Shown: positions 35,670-47,471 of the stretch, piece after piece | Numbering within the stretch: the stretch's first letter is position 1 | Layout: each line of letters opens with the position of its first letter | Source: Abelmoschus esculentus | Lineage: Eukaryota; Streptophyta; Magnoliopsida; Malvales; Malvaceae | Assembly: GCA_035048815.1 (NCBI GenBank) | Contig: JAUCBN010000020.1 | Location: 7,695,501 to 7,759,500 of the forward strand | Direction of reading: 5' to 3' | Length of the DNA: 64,000 bases | The notes under the pieces: generated by a model | What the model was told of the DNA's origin: nothing | What the model saw: the letters and a program-made list of their open reading frames with translations, nothing else | Databases searched by the model: none | Program-made: the position numbers and the translations under genes

Positions 35670-36040
35670 AACATGTGGTACCTTGATAGTGGATGATTAA
35701 GACATATGACTAGAGACAAGGGACGACTTAAGGAGATAGATTAAAAGTGGTAGAGTAGTGACTTTCGGTGACAACTCCAAAGGACAAATTGAGGGTATTG
35801 GTTCTATTGGTAATAACTCCTCTATTCTTATTGAAAATTTCTTACTTGTTAAAGGTATTAAGCATAATTTTTTGAGCATTATTCAATTATGTGATAAAGG
35901 TTTTTATGTCTCATTTGATATACGTGGTTGCAAAATAATTGACATAAAAACTAATAGAACAATGCTCATTGGTCATCGCATAGGAAATATATACATGGTT
36001 CATCTGGATTATATAAATCTTTTAAATGATGTATATTTAT
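35670..36040 (+). pseudogene. SIRE-like protease remnant
   Basis: MWYLDSG at about 35671, then a stop where the family has C or A, then LRHMT: the active-site motif of copia aspartic protease (WYLDSG.SrHMTG). The frame continues from 35758 with VTFGDNSKGQIEGIG, the matching downstream protease block. Confidence 0.85.
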
Positions 36041-36870
36041 GACATAGAAAACTAGGACATGCTAGTATAAGTGTTTTAGAGAAATTAGTTTTCCAAAATC
36101 TAGTTAGAGGTTTACCCAAACTTAAGTTTTCTTTAGACAAGATATGTGATGCATGTGCTAAGGGTAAACAAAAATGTGTTTCCTTTAAGTCCATTAATGA
36201 TGTTTCAATGAGTAGAGTTTTACAATTGATCCATATGGATCTCTTTGGGCCAATTAGGACTACTAGCTTGAGTGGGAAATCATATGCATTTGTTATTGTT
36301 GATGACTACTCTAGATACACCTGAGTTCTATTTTTAAGTACAAAAGATGAAGCCTTAGAAAAGTTAATCACATTTTCAAACATTTCTCAAAATGATCTTG
36401 ATCAAAGAATTTCCCATATTAGAAGTGATCATGGAACCAAATTTCAAAATATAGGTTTTGAGAATTTTTGTAATGAAAATGAGATTAGTCATAATTTTTT
36501 GGCTCCTCGCACTCCTCAATAAAATGGGGTAGTTGAAAGGAAAAATATAACTTTAGAGGAAATAGTTAGGATCATGCTTTGTGAAAACAATTTACCTAAG
36601 TATTTTTGGGCGGAAGCCACAAACACTTCTTGTTACATTAAAAATCGTGTAATGATTAGACCAATTTTAAAGAAAACTCTTTATGAGATTTTAAAATCCA
36701 AAAAGCCTAACATTAACTATTTTCACCCTTTTGGGTGCAAGTGTTTTGTTTTAAACAATGGAAAAGACAATTTACGTAAATTTGATGAAAAAAGTGATAA
36801 AACAATTTTTCTTGGATATTCTCAAAATTCAATGGCTTACAGAGTTGAGTTTTCAACAAAAGAATCTTAG
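36040..36870 (+). pseudogene. SIRE-like integrase remnant
   Basis: The GAG-pre-integrase zinc module reads HRKLGHAS...CDACAKGKQ, followed by the catalytic core: first Asp in HMDLFGPIRT, second Asp in IRSDHGTKF, and Glu in GVVERKN. In-frame stops at the start (before HRKLGH), in SRYT*VLF and in TPQ*NGV disable it. The open piece 36574-36870 is the C-terminal part, with FHPFGCKCFVLN and KTIFLGYS. Confidence 0.88.
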
Positions 36871-37239
36871 TTGTAGAAGAGTCTATACATGTGTTTTTCA
36901 ATGATAACCTCTTTCCTAGGAATAATTCTTGTGATGATAATGATTTAGGAATCATTGAAACCATTGACGAGGGACAAGCATCAAAGGTAGATGAGATTCC
37001 AATCAATGAAAAACAAAAGATCCTCCAATAGAAGTTTTAGGATATGTAAAGCTTGAAGAAAGGTAAGTGAGCTACCCAAGAGAGTTTAACTATGTCAAGA
37101 GTGGTGAAATCTTGGGTTATCCATAAAAAAGGGTAACTACTCATTCTTCTCTTAGATTAATAAATCATATTGCATTTATCTCATTCATAGAGCCTAAGAA
37201 TATCAAGGAAGCTTTAGATGATGATTTTTGGATATTGGT

Positions 37240-38040
37240 TATGCAAGAGAAATTAAATCAATTTGAGATAAGTAATGTATAGACATTAGTTGATAGGCCT
37301 AGTAATAAGTCTACTATAGGAACTAAATGAATCTTTAGAAACAAACTAAATGAGAGTGGTAACAGAGTGAGAAACAAAGCTAGATTAGTTGCTCAAGGTT
37401 ATACTTAAGAAAAGGGAATAAATTTCGATGAAACTTATGTACCCGTAGCTAGGATGGAAGCCATTAGGATGTTACTTGTATTTGCATGTTATCATGATTT
37501 CAAGCTTTTTCAAATGGATGTCAAAAGTGCTTTTCTAAGTGGTTTTATAAATGAAGAAGTGTATGTTGAACAACCAATGGGTTTTGAAGATCCAAAATTT
37601 CCAAACCATGCTTTTAAATTAACTAAAGCTTTGTATGGTTTGAAACAAGCTCCTAGAGATTGGTGTGAAAGGCTTTCAAACTTTTTAATTGAAAAAGGTT
37701 TTGAAAAAGGAATGGTGGATACTACACTTTTTATAAAAAGATTTGAAAATGATATCTTAGTAGTTTAAATTTATTTTTATGATATAATTTTTGGTTCTAC
37801 TAATGAATATTATTGTTAAGAGTTTTCAAAGATTATGCAAGGTGAATTCGAAATGAGCATGATGGGGGAGCTCTCATTCTTTTTGGGACTGCAAATCAAG
37901 AAAAGTAAAGATGGCACCTTCATCAATCAAGCAAAGTACATCAAGGATATGCTTAATAAGTTTGGCTTGGAGAATGTGAAGCCTCAAGCCATTCCTATGA
38001 GATCATCAACTAAGCTTGACAAGGATGAATGAGTTAAGTG
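37240..38040 (+). pseudogene. SIRE-like reverse transcriptase, 5' part, split by insertion
   Basis: Blocks NKARLVAQGYT, KGINFDETYVPVARMEAIR, FQMDVKSAFLSG and LYGLKQAPRDW are intact copia RT motifs. The catalytic block is IYFYDIIFGSTN instead of IYVDDIIFGSTN, so one metal-binding Asp is lost, and stops flank it. The frame reaches STKLDKDE at 38032 and is cut by the nested copia element. It resumes at 48918 with the expected next residues VDSKLY. Confidence 0.9.
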
Positions 38041-38045
38041 TGTCG
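38041..38045. repeat. Target duplication left of the nested copia element (TGTCG)
   Basis: TGTCG here and TGTTG at 48918-48922, four of five identical. Removing the insert rejoins the reverse transcriptase reading frame. Confidence 0.8.
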
Positions 38046-39489
38046 TGTTTGAGTATGCCCAAAGACCAATCATATGATGATTGTAAGGATACTTTTATGT
38101 ACCAATTTTATTGAATAAAGGCATTGCCATTGTTTCTTTTTTCAAATATATGTGTCAATGTATAACATAAACTGAGAAACAATAAGGTCTATATAATAAT
38201 ATATGTATTATTATTAAAAGATCCTTAGTCAATATTATTATGGGTATGAACAATAATAATACGCTTAAGACTAACATGCGATTAATTGATGACAATGAGT
38301 TGTCATTGATATAAAGATGTCAGAATTAATACATGAATATATTAATAGAGAAAAATATATTGGATTGACCCGCTATGAGCATGTCTTGGATTATTATGTG
38401 ACGGTCACGATATTGCTCATAGTGATTATTAGTATAATCCTTAGACTTGAGATTATTAGTATCTCAACCTATGTTGTTTTATGTTTTGATGCAGTTAAAC
38501 ATGTCTCGTAATTAGTTACAATATAAAAACTGACATTGGACATATTATAATATATGTAGTGAGATGTGAATGATCGAGATAGGATTTTTACTTCCTACAT
38601 AATAGGAAAATATATTAAAGGCCACTTGATTGAGTGAGCCTAGAAATGCATGACCATGCTTGAATAGGTTGTTATGAGATATCACAAATTATTCATTAAT
38701 AGTAGTCCACTCTAGATATCAAGAAACATTAAAATAGGCTATACAAGTGTGATTATTCCAAGACTTGTGCCTATTAAACATATAAAGGGAAAAAAGGATA
38801 TAATACATTAAGAGAGTTGGTCATGAACATGATACATCGAATCATGATATCTTGTAACTTAGATGAAAATGATATATTGCTAGATGTCACTCATTGTTTG
38901 TAATATTAGAATTGTTCTAATATTATTACTAACGTTACAATGAGCCTACAGGGTAACACCCAATGGTTGAAAAGGAGCAAAAATATATATGTATAAGTAG
39001 ATTATATTTAATCCCGAATTTTAAACAGAGAATATAATTAAAGTAATTATATCTCCTTTCAAATTCGAATTAAATATAGATTCCGAAATTTAAGGAAATA
39101 ATAAAAGTAATTATTTCCTAAACAAATTCAGAGTAAAACTCTTATACCTAGGGTTACACATATATCTAAGGGATCTTTGGGTCTAGCAGCTACATCAGAG
39201 AATCCCGTATTCCCAAACATAAAATCACGAAAAATAGTTTTTCGAGATTTGCTCTCAACCGACTGAACTGAGTAGAGGCCGAGAAGATATTTGTGGAGGC
39301 TAAAGATTCGAATTGTCGAACGATCGTGATTATAGCAGATCTAGTTGTTGTTTTTGCTGCTTATCAAGGAACCCAATGTAAGTCATCGCATCTCTTCCTC
39401 CCGATTTTGGATTAAACGTATATGGATCACTGGAAAGACCGTCTTAATTTCATTCTGCTGCGCTATGGGGTGTACCGTCGGTCCTAATA
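38046..39489 (+). repeat. copia-2 5' LTR
   Basis: 1444 bp from TGTTTGAGTATGCCC to GTCCTAATA. Pairs with 47472-48917 throughout, including the GTTGTCATTGA(T/C)ATAAAGATG and CGAACGATCGTGATT blocks. Confidence 0.9.
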
Positions 39490-39490
39490 G

Positions 39491-39504
39491 TGGTATCAGA
39501 GCCA
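39491..39504 (+). other. copia-2 primer binding site (tRNA-iMet)
   Basis: TGGTATCAGAGCCA, perfect match to the standard plant copia primer site, one base after the LTR. Confidence 0.92.
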
Positions 39505-40954
39505 CTTGTATGATCCGTAATCAGGTTAAATTCTTGGTTGATGCGATATGTATGAGATGCATGTTTTATTTGACTGTGTCGACGATATAGATATTGATAT
39601 TGGTAGTCGATTAGGGATACAATTAATATGTTAATCTGTTAATTACAATCGCCATGTTGCTGCAAGGGTTTTACGTAATCATATGTCAATCGTTGACATA
39701 ATGATCGACGGAAGTGCAATGGTAGATCGTATCAAAGAAAAGGAATAATTGTTATTCCGATGCGGAAAAATCTAAGGGATTTAAAAATCTTGAAAACACT
39801 ATTCTGTTGATAAATATTATCAAATCGTGATGTTTTTCAATAGAAAAATAGTCGATATTTTTTCAAAATTTCTGACCAGCCGTGCCGGTGCGGCTTACTC
39901 GCCACAAGGGGCTTCGCCCCTTGACCCCTTCGTAGGCAACATAGATTGTAGGCCCATATTGGTAATATTAACGATTTCGCGATAGCATATATATGATATG
40001 TTTTCTTTGTACGGTGTTTGACATGCATGGTTATAGCCCTTGCTTTTACAAAAGTTGTAAATTTTAAATATGGCCTGCGTGTTGTGCCTTTCTCTTTCTC
40101 TGTTGTACTTCTCTTCTCATCTTACTCCCTCGTATGTAAAACGAGTTTCTATAATTGTAATATTATTCCAAGAAGCAATCGAGACGTTTCGACCAAAGGA
40201 GAGAAGATGCTTGAGAAGCAGTTTTAGTGTAGAATTAGGGTTTTAAGGTTCTCCCATTGGCTTGGGATGGGCTACCTTAGTTCTTTATTTTGGGCTATAA
40301 CCATTGCAATCTTATTGTTTTATATCTATCATGTATGTGATGCAATGCATGATATATATCTTCTACTTATATATATTGATGAGATCAATAAGGGCCAAAT
40401 TAAAAGAAACAACGATGAGATAATTAAAGATTTCCCTCAAATTAATCTAAGTTAAAATTAACCGTTCAATATTTGCCCTTGTTAAGGCCTTGTTCGATCT
40501 TATGTGGGTTTTGCCAAAGCATTGACACATAAGTCCATCTTGGTTAAACGCGTAGAATAACCAAGTGATATTCGTTGATCAAAATATTGGTAATAACTTA
40601 GTTAGGTTATTCTAATAGGATTAGAAACCTAAAGGCTAAGTATTTGGTTAAGTCATGAGATGACTGAACAAGAGTTGTTCACCAAATAGAGGAGTTACAT
40701 GAGATGTAATTAGTAAAGGGTTACTTACCTAAATAACCTCTATCCTAAAATAAAAGCCAAAGCTGATTTAGGAAATTGGTGAATTATGGATCCTCGCTCA
40801 CTAGAAAAATTTTTGACGAATTTTTCCGAAATTAAAAATGAGAGGGATTTTTAATTTTGAACAATATAGTGAGAGTATTTTATAAACAAAGACCTATTTA
40901 TAATATTTCAAATTAGTAAATTTACTTTATGTATTTCCATTGTTGTAGATCTAA
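39505..40954 (+). mobile_element. copia-2 non-coding leader
   Basis: About 1.45 kb between primer site and gag, no coding content. It contains a strong G/C hairpin at 39906-39922. The leader of copia elements carries packaging and dimerisation signals; none can be named here. Confidence 0.6.
39906..39922 (+). other. GC-rich hairpin in the copia-2 leader
   Basis: AAGGGGCTTCGCCCCTT: a perfect 7-bp stem with a 3-base loop, just before a second pyrimidine block (TTGACCCCTT). It stands out in AT-rich sequence and would be very stable in RNA. Confidence 0.65.
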
Positions 40955-41190
40955 ATGGCAAACAACACTTTATCACTGCGATCACTCCTTGAGAAGGAGA
41001 AACTCAATGGCATAAACTTCCTTGATTGGTTCCGCAATTTGAGAATTGTTCCCAAACAGAAAAGAAAGGAATATGCCATTGAAGAACCTGTTCCAAATGA
41101 ACCGGCAGCTAATGCTTCTAGAGCTGACAAAGACAAATTTAAGAAACATATGGATGACATGTTAGGTGTCGGATGTCTTATGCTACCATT
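40955..41190 (+). pseudogene. copia-2 gag, N-terminal part, truncated
   Basis: ATG at 40955, starting MANNTLSLRSLLEKEKLNGI, then NFLDWFRNLRIV, a typical copia Gag start (retrotran_gag/DUF4219 type). About 78 residues remain before the sequence changes into the minus-strand gypsy fragment near 41188. The middle of gag is missing. The zinc-knuckle end resumes after 42783. Confidence 0.85.
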
Positions 41191-42059
41191 AAGTTGAAAA
41201 GTGAATCTTTCTCGGAGAGGTTAGGGATCTCGAGCACTAGGTTGGTGAACTCCTTGACACAGTCATGAATGGTTCCCGATTGCTTGAGCCTTTGTAAACG
41301 AGCTCGAGCTTCATCTTCGGCATTCTCCGGATAGAACTGCCATTTAAGCTCTCGTTTAAAGTCATCAAAGGTAGCGATGGTGCACGTACCTTTCTCAATA
41401 TCTAAACGCCTTCTCCTCCACCAAAGCATGGTGGTGTCGGTGAGGTACAATGTTGCGGTTTGAACCTTGGTTGCCTCGTCCATGATTCCGGCAACGTAAA
41501 GGTATTGCTCTATCCCCTATAAGAAGTTGTCTACTTCTTTGGCATTGCGTGTCCCTGAGAATGTTTTTGGCTTGGTTACTTCGAACCTTCTAGCCTCATA
41601 AGGGGTGCTTGGCCCGGCTGCTATCTCACGTTTGCACAAGGCTACATCGCCTTGTAGGGCCTCGACTTTACTACGCATGTTGTCTAGCTCTTGTTCAAGA
41701 GAAGAACGTACCTTTGAGAGCTCACTCATGAGAAGGTCGCGAATTTGGCTTATCTCGTTGAGCTTGGATTTCTCTAACTTGAGCATCATGGCCCTCATGG
41801 CCGTCATGGCCGTGTGGATCTTGGCATCTTCTGCCTCAAGGCCTTCTACCCTTTGTTGAAGGTCGTCCACTTGGGCTTCCACGCCCCCAACGCTTTCCTC
41901 CATGTGCGTTAAGCACGACTCCAAGCTAGATATAACGTCCATCAACTTTGCTCGTGGCCTTGGCACCATGGGATCGACTTCCTCCTTACGCCCTCGTTGC
42001 TCTTGCGTGATCTCGGCCTACGTTGACCTAGCAACTTGTTTTTTCCCCATCTTGGCCAT
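41186..42059 (-). pseudogene. Gypsy gag with coiled-coil N-terminus, partial
   Basis: Read from ATG at 42059 (MAKMGKKQVARST then a stop). The clean part from 41969 has a long heptad-rich coiled coil (about 100 residues, e.g. LESCLTHMEESVGGVEAQV) followed by a linker with FEVTKPKTFSG and the retrotransposon Gag fold (LTDTTMLWWRRR, FKRELKWQFYPENAED, FTNLVLEIPNLSEKD). There are only two in-frame stops, one of them a TAG where the family has Trp, so the piece is comparatively young. Likely a chromovirus or related gypsy lineage; the missing pol prevents certainty. Confidence 0.8.
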
Positions 42060-42078
42060 GTCCTGAATGTGATCGAAC

Positions 42079-42092
42079 ACGCTCGGATACCA
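42079..42092 (-). other. Primer binding site of the gypsy fragment
   Basis: On the minus strand TGGTATCCGAGCGT, close to the tRNA-iMet site TGGTATCAGAGC, two bases after the LTR end. Confidence 0.7.
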
Positions 42093-42094
42093 AC

Positions 42095-42783
42095 TATCAC
42101 AGACTTAATTTTACTCAAACTAATCCGTGCGGCGCTAACACTTCCCGATCGATGTTAGCAAGCCTTGTTTACACGCAACCTGGTGGCTAAACAAATAAAG
42201 ACAAGAGAAGGCAAAGGAGATAGTAGAAAAGCTTTTGTATTAAGCTTGAGAGAGTGTTTACAAGAATGCTTAACTTCTCAAGTTGTGTAAAAAATGAAGG
42301 GGGTGACCTTATTTATAGGCTCCCACCTACCGAATGGACGGCTAAGATCTATTTGATCCGACGATTAATATGTTGCCTCCTAAAATATCTAAGCTATCTA
42401 CATGATTCTAGAGAACTCTACAATTATGTATACATATCTACATGTATCCAAAATGTTCTAGAGAACTCCAAGGTCTTCCAGAGTATTCCCAAGCTTTCTC
42501 GAGCCTTCTAGGTCCTCCAGGGTGGGTCTAGACTTGGGTAGAACGTCCCGAACTTTTCTAGAACCTTGTGGTATATGCTTGGCCGTCCTAGTCCTTTCTA
42601 GGGCCTTCCTTGGTGCTTAGATTACTACAAAATGGCCCAAGGATGGCTAGAACCTCAAGTTGGACTTATGGGAAAGTGAATTGACCTTGCTAGGCCAATC
42701 TAGCATCTCCCTTAGAGCTTGCTAGCCTTGGTTCCGCCCAAGGGTGCTTGAATGGTCTCGATGCTTGTTGGCGGGTCGTGACA
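42095..42783 (-). repeat. LTR of the gypsy fragment
   Basis: 689 bp on the minus strand from TGTCACGACCCGCC to CTGTGATA. It contains many TCTAGA/CTAGAA words at 42410-42640. Its right edge (42783) abuts resumed copia-2 gag sequence. Confidence 0.75.
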
Positions 42784-43080
42784 CTTGCCCAAAGGATAGG
42801 ATGCACTGAAACCCAAAGGGGAGTTAGCAAGGAAGGAAAATGTTTCCACTGCAATAAGATCGGACACTAGAAAAGAAATTGCCCCATATACCTTGAAGAG
42901 GTCAAAAAGGCAAAAGCGGATGGTGCATCTGCTTCAGGTATTTATGTTATTGATGTGAATCTGTCAACATCTTCTTCTTGGGTATTAGATACCGGTTGTG
43001 GTTCTCACATTTGTACTTCTTTATAGGGACTGCAAAAGAGAAAGAATCTAGATAAGGGAGAAGTAGACCTACGAGTGAGA
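42784..43080 (+). pseudogene. copia-2 gag zinc knuckle and protease
   Basis: Translation GKCFHCNKIGH, a stop, then KRNC gives a CCHC zinc knuckle with one stop inside it. Downstream WVLDTGCGSHICTS is the copia protease active site (DTG). A second stop follows CTSL. The join to the N-terminal gag part is lost with the gypsy fragment. Confidence 0.85.
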
Positions 43081-44420
43081 AATAGAGCAAGAGTTGCTGC
43101 ATTAGCTATAGGAACATACGTTTTATGTTTACCTAGTGGACTTGATTTACATTTAGAAGATTATTATTTTGTGCCTAGTTTGACTAAAAACATTATTTTT
43201 ATTTCTTGTTTGGACAAGATTAGCTTTGAGATTATTATTAAGAATAATTGTTTTTCTTTTTATCTCGATAATGCTTTTTATGGTTCGATACAATTGGTTA
43301 ATGGCTTATATATTTTAAATCTAGAAAATGCCATATATAACATAAATACTAAAAGATCAAAAACAAATGACTCAAATCAAACTTATCTTTGGCATTGTCG
43401 TTTAGGCCATATACGTGAGAAACGCATATCAAAACTCCATAAAGATGGATTCTTAGATTCATTTATTTTCGAACAATTGGATGTATGTGAATCTTGCTTA
43501 CTAGGAAAAATGACTAAGTCTCCTTTTAATGGTAAAAGTGAGTGAGCAAGTGATTTATTGGATTAATACATAGTGATGTATGTGGACCAATGAACACACA
43601 ATCTAGAGGTGGATTTTAGTACTTCATCACTTTCATTGGTGACTTCAGTCGATATGGTTACATTTACCTTATGCGCCATAAATCTGAGGCTATCGAAAAG
43701 TTTAACATATTCAAGAATGAAGTACAAAATCAACTAGGCAAGAGTATTAAAGCACTTCGATCAGATCGAGGTGGAGAATACTTAAGCATAGAATTTGATG
43801 AACTCCTTAAAGAATGTGGGATTCTCTCACAGCTTACTCCACCAGGTACACCATAGTGGAATCAAGTTTCTAAGAGGAGTAATCGAACTTTGTTAGACAT
43901 GGTTCGATCAATGATGATTCATAGTGATCTTCAGACTTCTTTCTGGGGACATGCACTAGAAACAACTGCTTTCAATTTAAATCGTGTTCCGTCTAAATCT
44001 GTTCTTAAGACACCATATGAGATATGAACTAGAAAACGTCCTAGTATGTCTTTTATGAAGATTTGGGGTAGCAAAGCATATGTCAAACATCATATGTCTA
44101 TAAAGCTCGAACCCAAATCCCATAAGTGTAATTTTGTTGGATATCCCAAGTGATATTATTTCTTTAACCCTAAAGAGAACAAAGTGTTTGTTGCTCGAAC
44201 AGGAGTTTTTCTCGAAAGAGAATTTCTCAATAAGAAAGGAAGGGTAGAGACATTGAACTTGGAGAAGTTCAAGAACAACAATACACTGAGCTTGAGATTG
44301 AGTATGTTCCACAAATTCTTGAGGAGCAGTCAACAGATTTAGAAACACACTCACTGCGCAGGTCCACAAGAGAACGCCATGCACCTAAGAGATATGAATT
44401 TCTTATTACCACGCATAGAG
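43075..44420 (+). pseudogene. copia-2 GAG-pre-integrase and integrase
   Basis: 43075-43545 is open and ends in the zinc module LWHCRLGHI...CESCLLGKMTKSPF. The integrase core follows with LRSDRGGEYLS (second Asp) and NRTLLDMVRSMM after a stop in TPPGTP*WNQ. The catalytic Glu region reads SKRSNRT instead of the usual ERRNRT, so the third acidic residue appears lost. Further stops at TPYEI* and FVGYPK*. Not functional. Confidence 0.88.
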
Positions 44421-44429
44421 ATGTTCTTA

Positions 44430-44983
44430 TTATGGATCAAGATGATCTAAGAACTTATCAAGAGGTAGTATCGAGCCCAGACTCTGAGAAATGGCTTGTG
44501 GCCATGAAATCTGAGATGGAATCCATGTCAGTCAACCAAGTATGAACTTTGGTTGAATCACCTGAAGGGGTAAAACCTATAGAGTGTAAATGGGTTTTCA
44601 AGAAGAAAATCGACATGGATAGAAACGTACAAACATACAAGGGGCGACTAGTCGCTAAAGGTTTTAGACAAGTTCATGGTATTGACTATGACAAAACTTT
44701 CTCCCCTGTAGTTATGTTTAAATCCATCCGGATCTTGCTTGCTATAGCTGCATTCCATGATTATGAAATTTGGAAAATGGACGTCAAAAACGTTTTCCTT
44801 AATGGGAAACTTGAAGAGGATGTGTATATGAAACAACTAGAAGATTTTGTCGCTCCAGGAAATGCTGGAAAGGTTTGTAAGCCACAAAGGTCCATTTATG
44901 GACTGAAGCAAGCTTCTCGAATCTAGAATCTTTGTTTCAGTGAAGCGATCAAAGAGTTTGGTTTTATCAAGAACAAAGATGAG
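44430..44983 (+). pseudogene. copia-2 reverse transcriptase, N-terminal part
   Basis: Blocks KWLVAMKSEMESM, then after a stop LVESPEGVKPIECKWVFKKK, YKGRLVAKGFRQVHGIDYD, WKMDVKNVFLNGKLEEDVYM and SIYGLKQASRI are classic copia RT motifs. The frame is interrupted at FIKNKDE by the solo LTR and resumes at 46412 with EPCVYKK, the normal continuation. Confidence 0.9.
44979..44983. repeat. Target duplication left of the solo LTR (ATGAG)
   Basis: Identical to 46412-46416. Confidence 0.85.
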
Positions 44984-46411
44984 TGATGAGTACCTAAAAG
45001 TCCTATTCTTTATACCAATTTCCCACTCGATTATTGCCAATAAAGGCAGATTTAATGGCAATATTGGATAATTCTGCTTATTTCCATACTTCAGCATCCC
45101 AATACTTAATTCATGAATTTATCTATTATTTGGCATAAAACATGTGCAGTTAATGGTTTTCTTCTCTTAGACAGGAAACTACCACATAGGTAATGCCAGA
45201 TAGCATGATGGATGCTGGAAACCAAAGCTGGAATGCAGACTAGTACCCGCCTCGGCAGCACTTGAAGGCCTTGGCAGCACTTGGAGGCCGCGACAACATC
45301 GGAGGCCGCGGCAGCACCTGGAACATAAATGTTGATATGATAGGCGATCTGAAGAGAAAATTAAGGTGTACGTTTTAAGACAAGCAGCATAGAAATTAGA
45401 GCTGAAGAACACACGGAAAGTCAATGTCAAAGGCCACGCGGGAAAAGAATCCTTATAGGAATAAACTACGAAATAAAATAAATATCTTTTATTTATGTAC
45501 TTAACTTGTGTTTTACTCCAAGTTGTATTCCTACTTTGGAAAGGTTTTCCCTAGGCCAAGCCTATATAAACCATAGCCTATGTAGAGAGGAGGAGATCTC
45601 GAAATCAAGTTTCATAGAAAAACCCTAAACTCCTCCATCGTCCCCTTGGGGTTTAGGTTAGATTGTGGAGTAGTTGTGGAAGAAAATTGTACTTTGCTTT
45701 CTTGTTTCATGCAATAAAATATCGAGGTTTGCTTATTCTTTACCATTCATTGTTCTTGCATTCAAGCTCGGGAGAGAAGTTTGTGAGAGATCTATTTATC
45801 TAGCATCGGGAGATGTAGATTCACGAAAGGAATAAGTACGATATTTTCTAGCTGAAAAATACTAACTTAGCCTAGGTATAGGTTAGAGTTTCAACGGCTA
45901 AAAGAAGTGTGAGATTGGTTGGTGGTTATAGTTGATTCAAGCCGGGAGGTATCATCAAGGACTAATTGTCAACAGTACTTCGACTTAGGGATAAGCGGGG
46001 TCATCCAAGGACACTTTGCCGAACCTTGATTAAGTCCACCCAAGAGCAAGGGATTGCCACGGCGGACGTAATCCTTCACTGCTGAGGCAGTAGAACTGCA
46101 GTACTGTCGAGGCAGTATTGTATAATTGCATGAGACAGAAACAAGTCAATTGAACCCACACTACGAAGCACTCTAACCTGCCCCACTTTTTCATCCTTGA
46201 TTTTTTGATCATTTATCTTTATTGCTTTAATTAGTTTCCTTAGTTATAATCCAACTTAATTATCTGTGTTTTTACTTTTCCATTGTGCAGGAAGAATAAA
46301 TTGCGTAAGTAAAGTCAATCCTCGTGGGTTCGACATCTTAAATACTACAATCTGACAAAGGTGGAAGGACGAATGCTTCATCAAAAAAGTAGGATTTTCT
46401 AGCCTCCATCA
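44984..46411 (+). mobile_element. Solo LTR (Athila/Tat-like gypsy) inside copia-2 RT
   Basis: 1428 bp from TGATGAGTACC to CTCCATCA, flanked by a perfect ATGAG duplication and cutting the RT frame cleanly. Relatives at 53123-54746 and 55567-56924 carry the primer site TGGCGCCGTTGCCGGGGA, which is typical of Athila/Tat lineages. TATATAAACC near 45560 is a candidate TATA box. The U3 part (45240-45320) holds repeated GCCTCGGCAGCACTTG-type words. Formed by LTR-LTR recombination. Confidence 0.88.
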
Positions 46412-47450
46412 ATGAGCCTTGTGTTTACAAAAAGACAAGTGGGAGCATTGTTTCTTTCCTAATCTTGTATGTAGATGAAATACTTATTATACGAAATGAC
46501 ATACATACCTTACAGTCAGTTAAGACTTGGTTAAGTAGTTGTTTCTCTATGAAAGATTTGGGTGAGGCAACAAATATCTTAGGGGTTAAGATCTATAGAG
46601 ATAGATCTAGACGACTTCTAGGTCCGAGTCAAAGTACATATATAGACAAAGTTCTGAAAAGATTCAGTATGGAAGAATCCAAGAAAGAATTCTTATCTAT
46701 GAGACATGATATATCTCTTTTGAAGGAAATGTGTCCTTCAACTCTACAAGAAAGAGATCGAATGAGTAAGATTCCATATGCTTCGGCTATTGGTTCTATC
46801 ATGAATGCCATGATATGTACTCGACTAGATGTATCGTATGCCTTAAGCATGACAAGTCGATATCAGGTAAACCCTGGTGAAAGTCACTGGGTAGCAGTCA
46901 AAAACATTCTTAAGTACTTGACAAGAACTAAGGATACATTTCTTGTCTTTGGAGGCAAAGAAAAGCTTAGTATAAAAGGTTATACTGATGCTAGTTTCCA
47001 AACAGACAAGGATGGCTCAAGATCGCAATCTAGATTTGTGTTTTGCCTTAACAGAGGTGCTGTAAGCTGGAAAAGTTCTAAGCAAGACACAATAGTTGAT
47101 TCTCCGATAGAGGCTGAGTATATTGCAGCCAGTGAAGCAACAAAGGAAGCTATTTGAATAAAAAAGTTCATATCCAAACTAGGGGTTGATCCAAGCATAT
47201 CAGATGCTGTAGAAATCCGTTGTGACAACAATCGAGCCATTGCACAAGCAAAGGAACCCAAATCTCATCAACGATCCAAACATATTTTTAGACGCTTCCA
47301 TCTCATTCGAATGATCATAGATCGAGGAGATGTGGAGATATGCAGAGTACACACAGATGATAACATTGTTGATCCCTTGACGAAGCCTCTAACGCAACAG
47401 AAGCATGATCGTCACACTAAGTCACTCGATATTAGATATGTGAGTGATTG
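46412..47450 (+). pseudogene. copia-2 reverse transcriptase C-terminus and RNase H
   Basis: The long open stretch 46465-47157 starts MYVDEILIIRND, so the catalytic YVDD is YVDE, followed by MKDLGEATNILGVKIYRD and the connection domain. RNase H begins at about 46970 with IKGYTDASFQTD (first Asp), SWKSSKQDTIVDSPIEAEYI (Glu) and, after a stop at 47155, RCDNNRAIAQAKEP (Asp), ending at VDPLTKPLTQQKH. Domain order and length are normal. One stop and the changed YVDD make it inactive. Confidence 0.9.
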
Positions 47451-47460
47451 GTCTTAGTGC

Positions 47461-47471
47461 TAGTGGGAGAT
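47461..47471 (+). other. copia-2 polypurine tract
   Basis: TAGTGGGAGAT directly before the 3' LTR. Confidence 0.85.

Larger units (their letters stand above)
41186..42783 (-). mobile_element. Gypsy LTR-gag fragment nested in copia-2 (minus strand)
   Basis: On the minus strand it comprises an LTR (42783 down to 42095), a primer site, and gag (42059 down to about 41186), where it stops. The rest of the element, including the second LTR, is absent, and ~180 codons of host gag are missing too. A deletion spanning both elements therefore explains it better than a clean insertion. No target duplication is visible. Confidence 0.8.
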
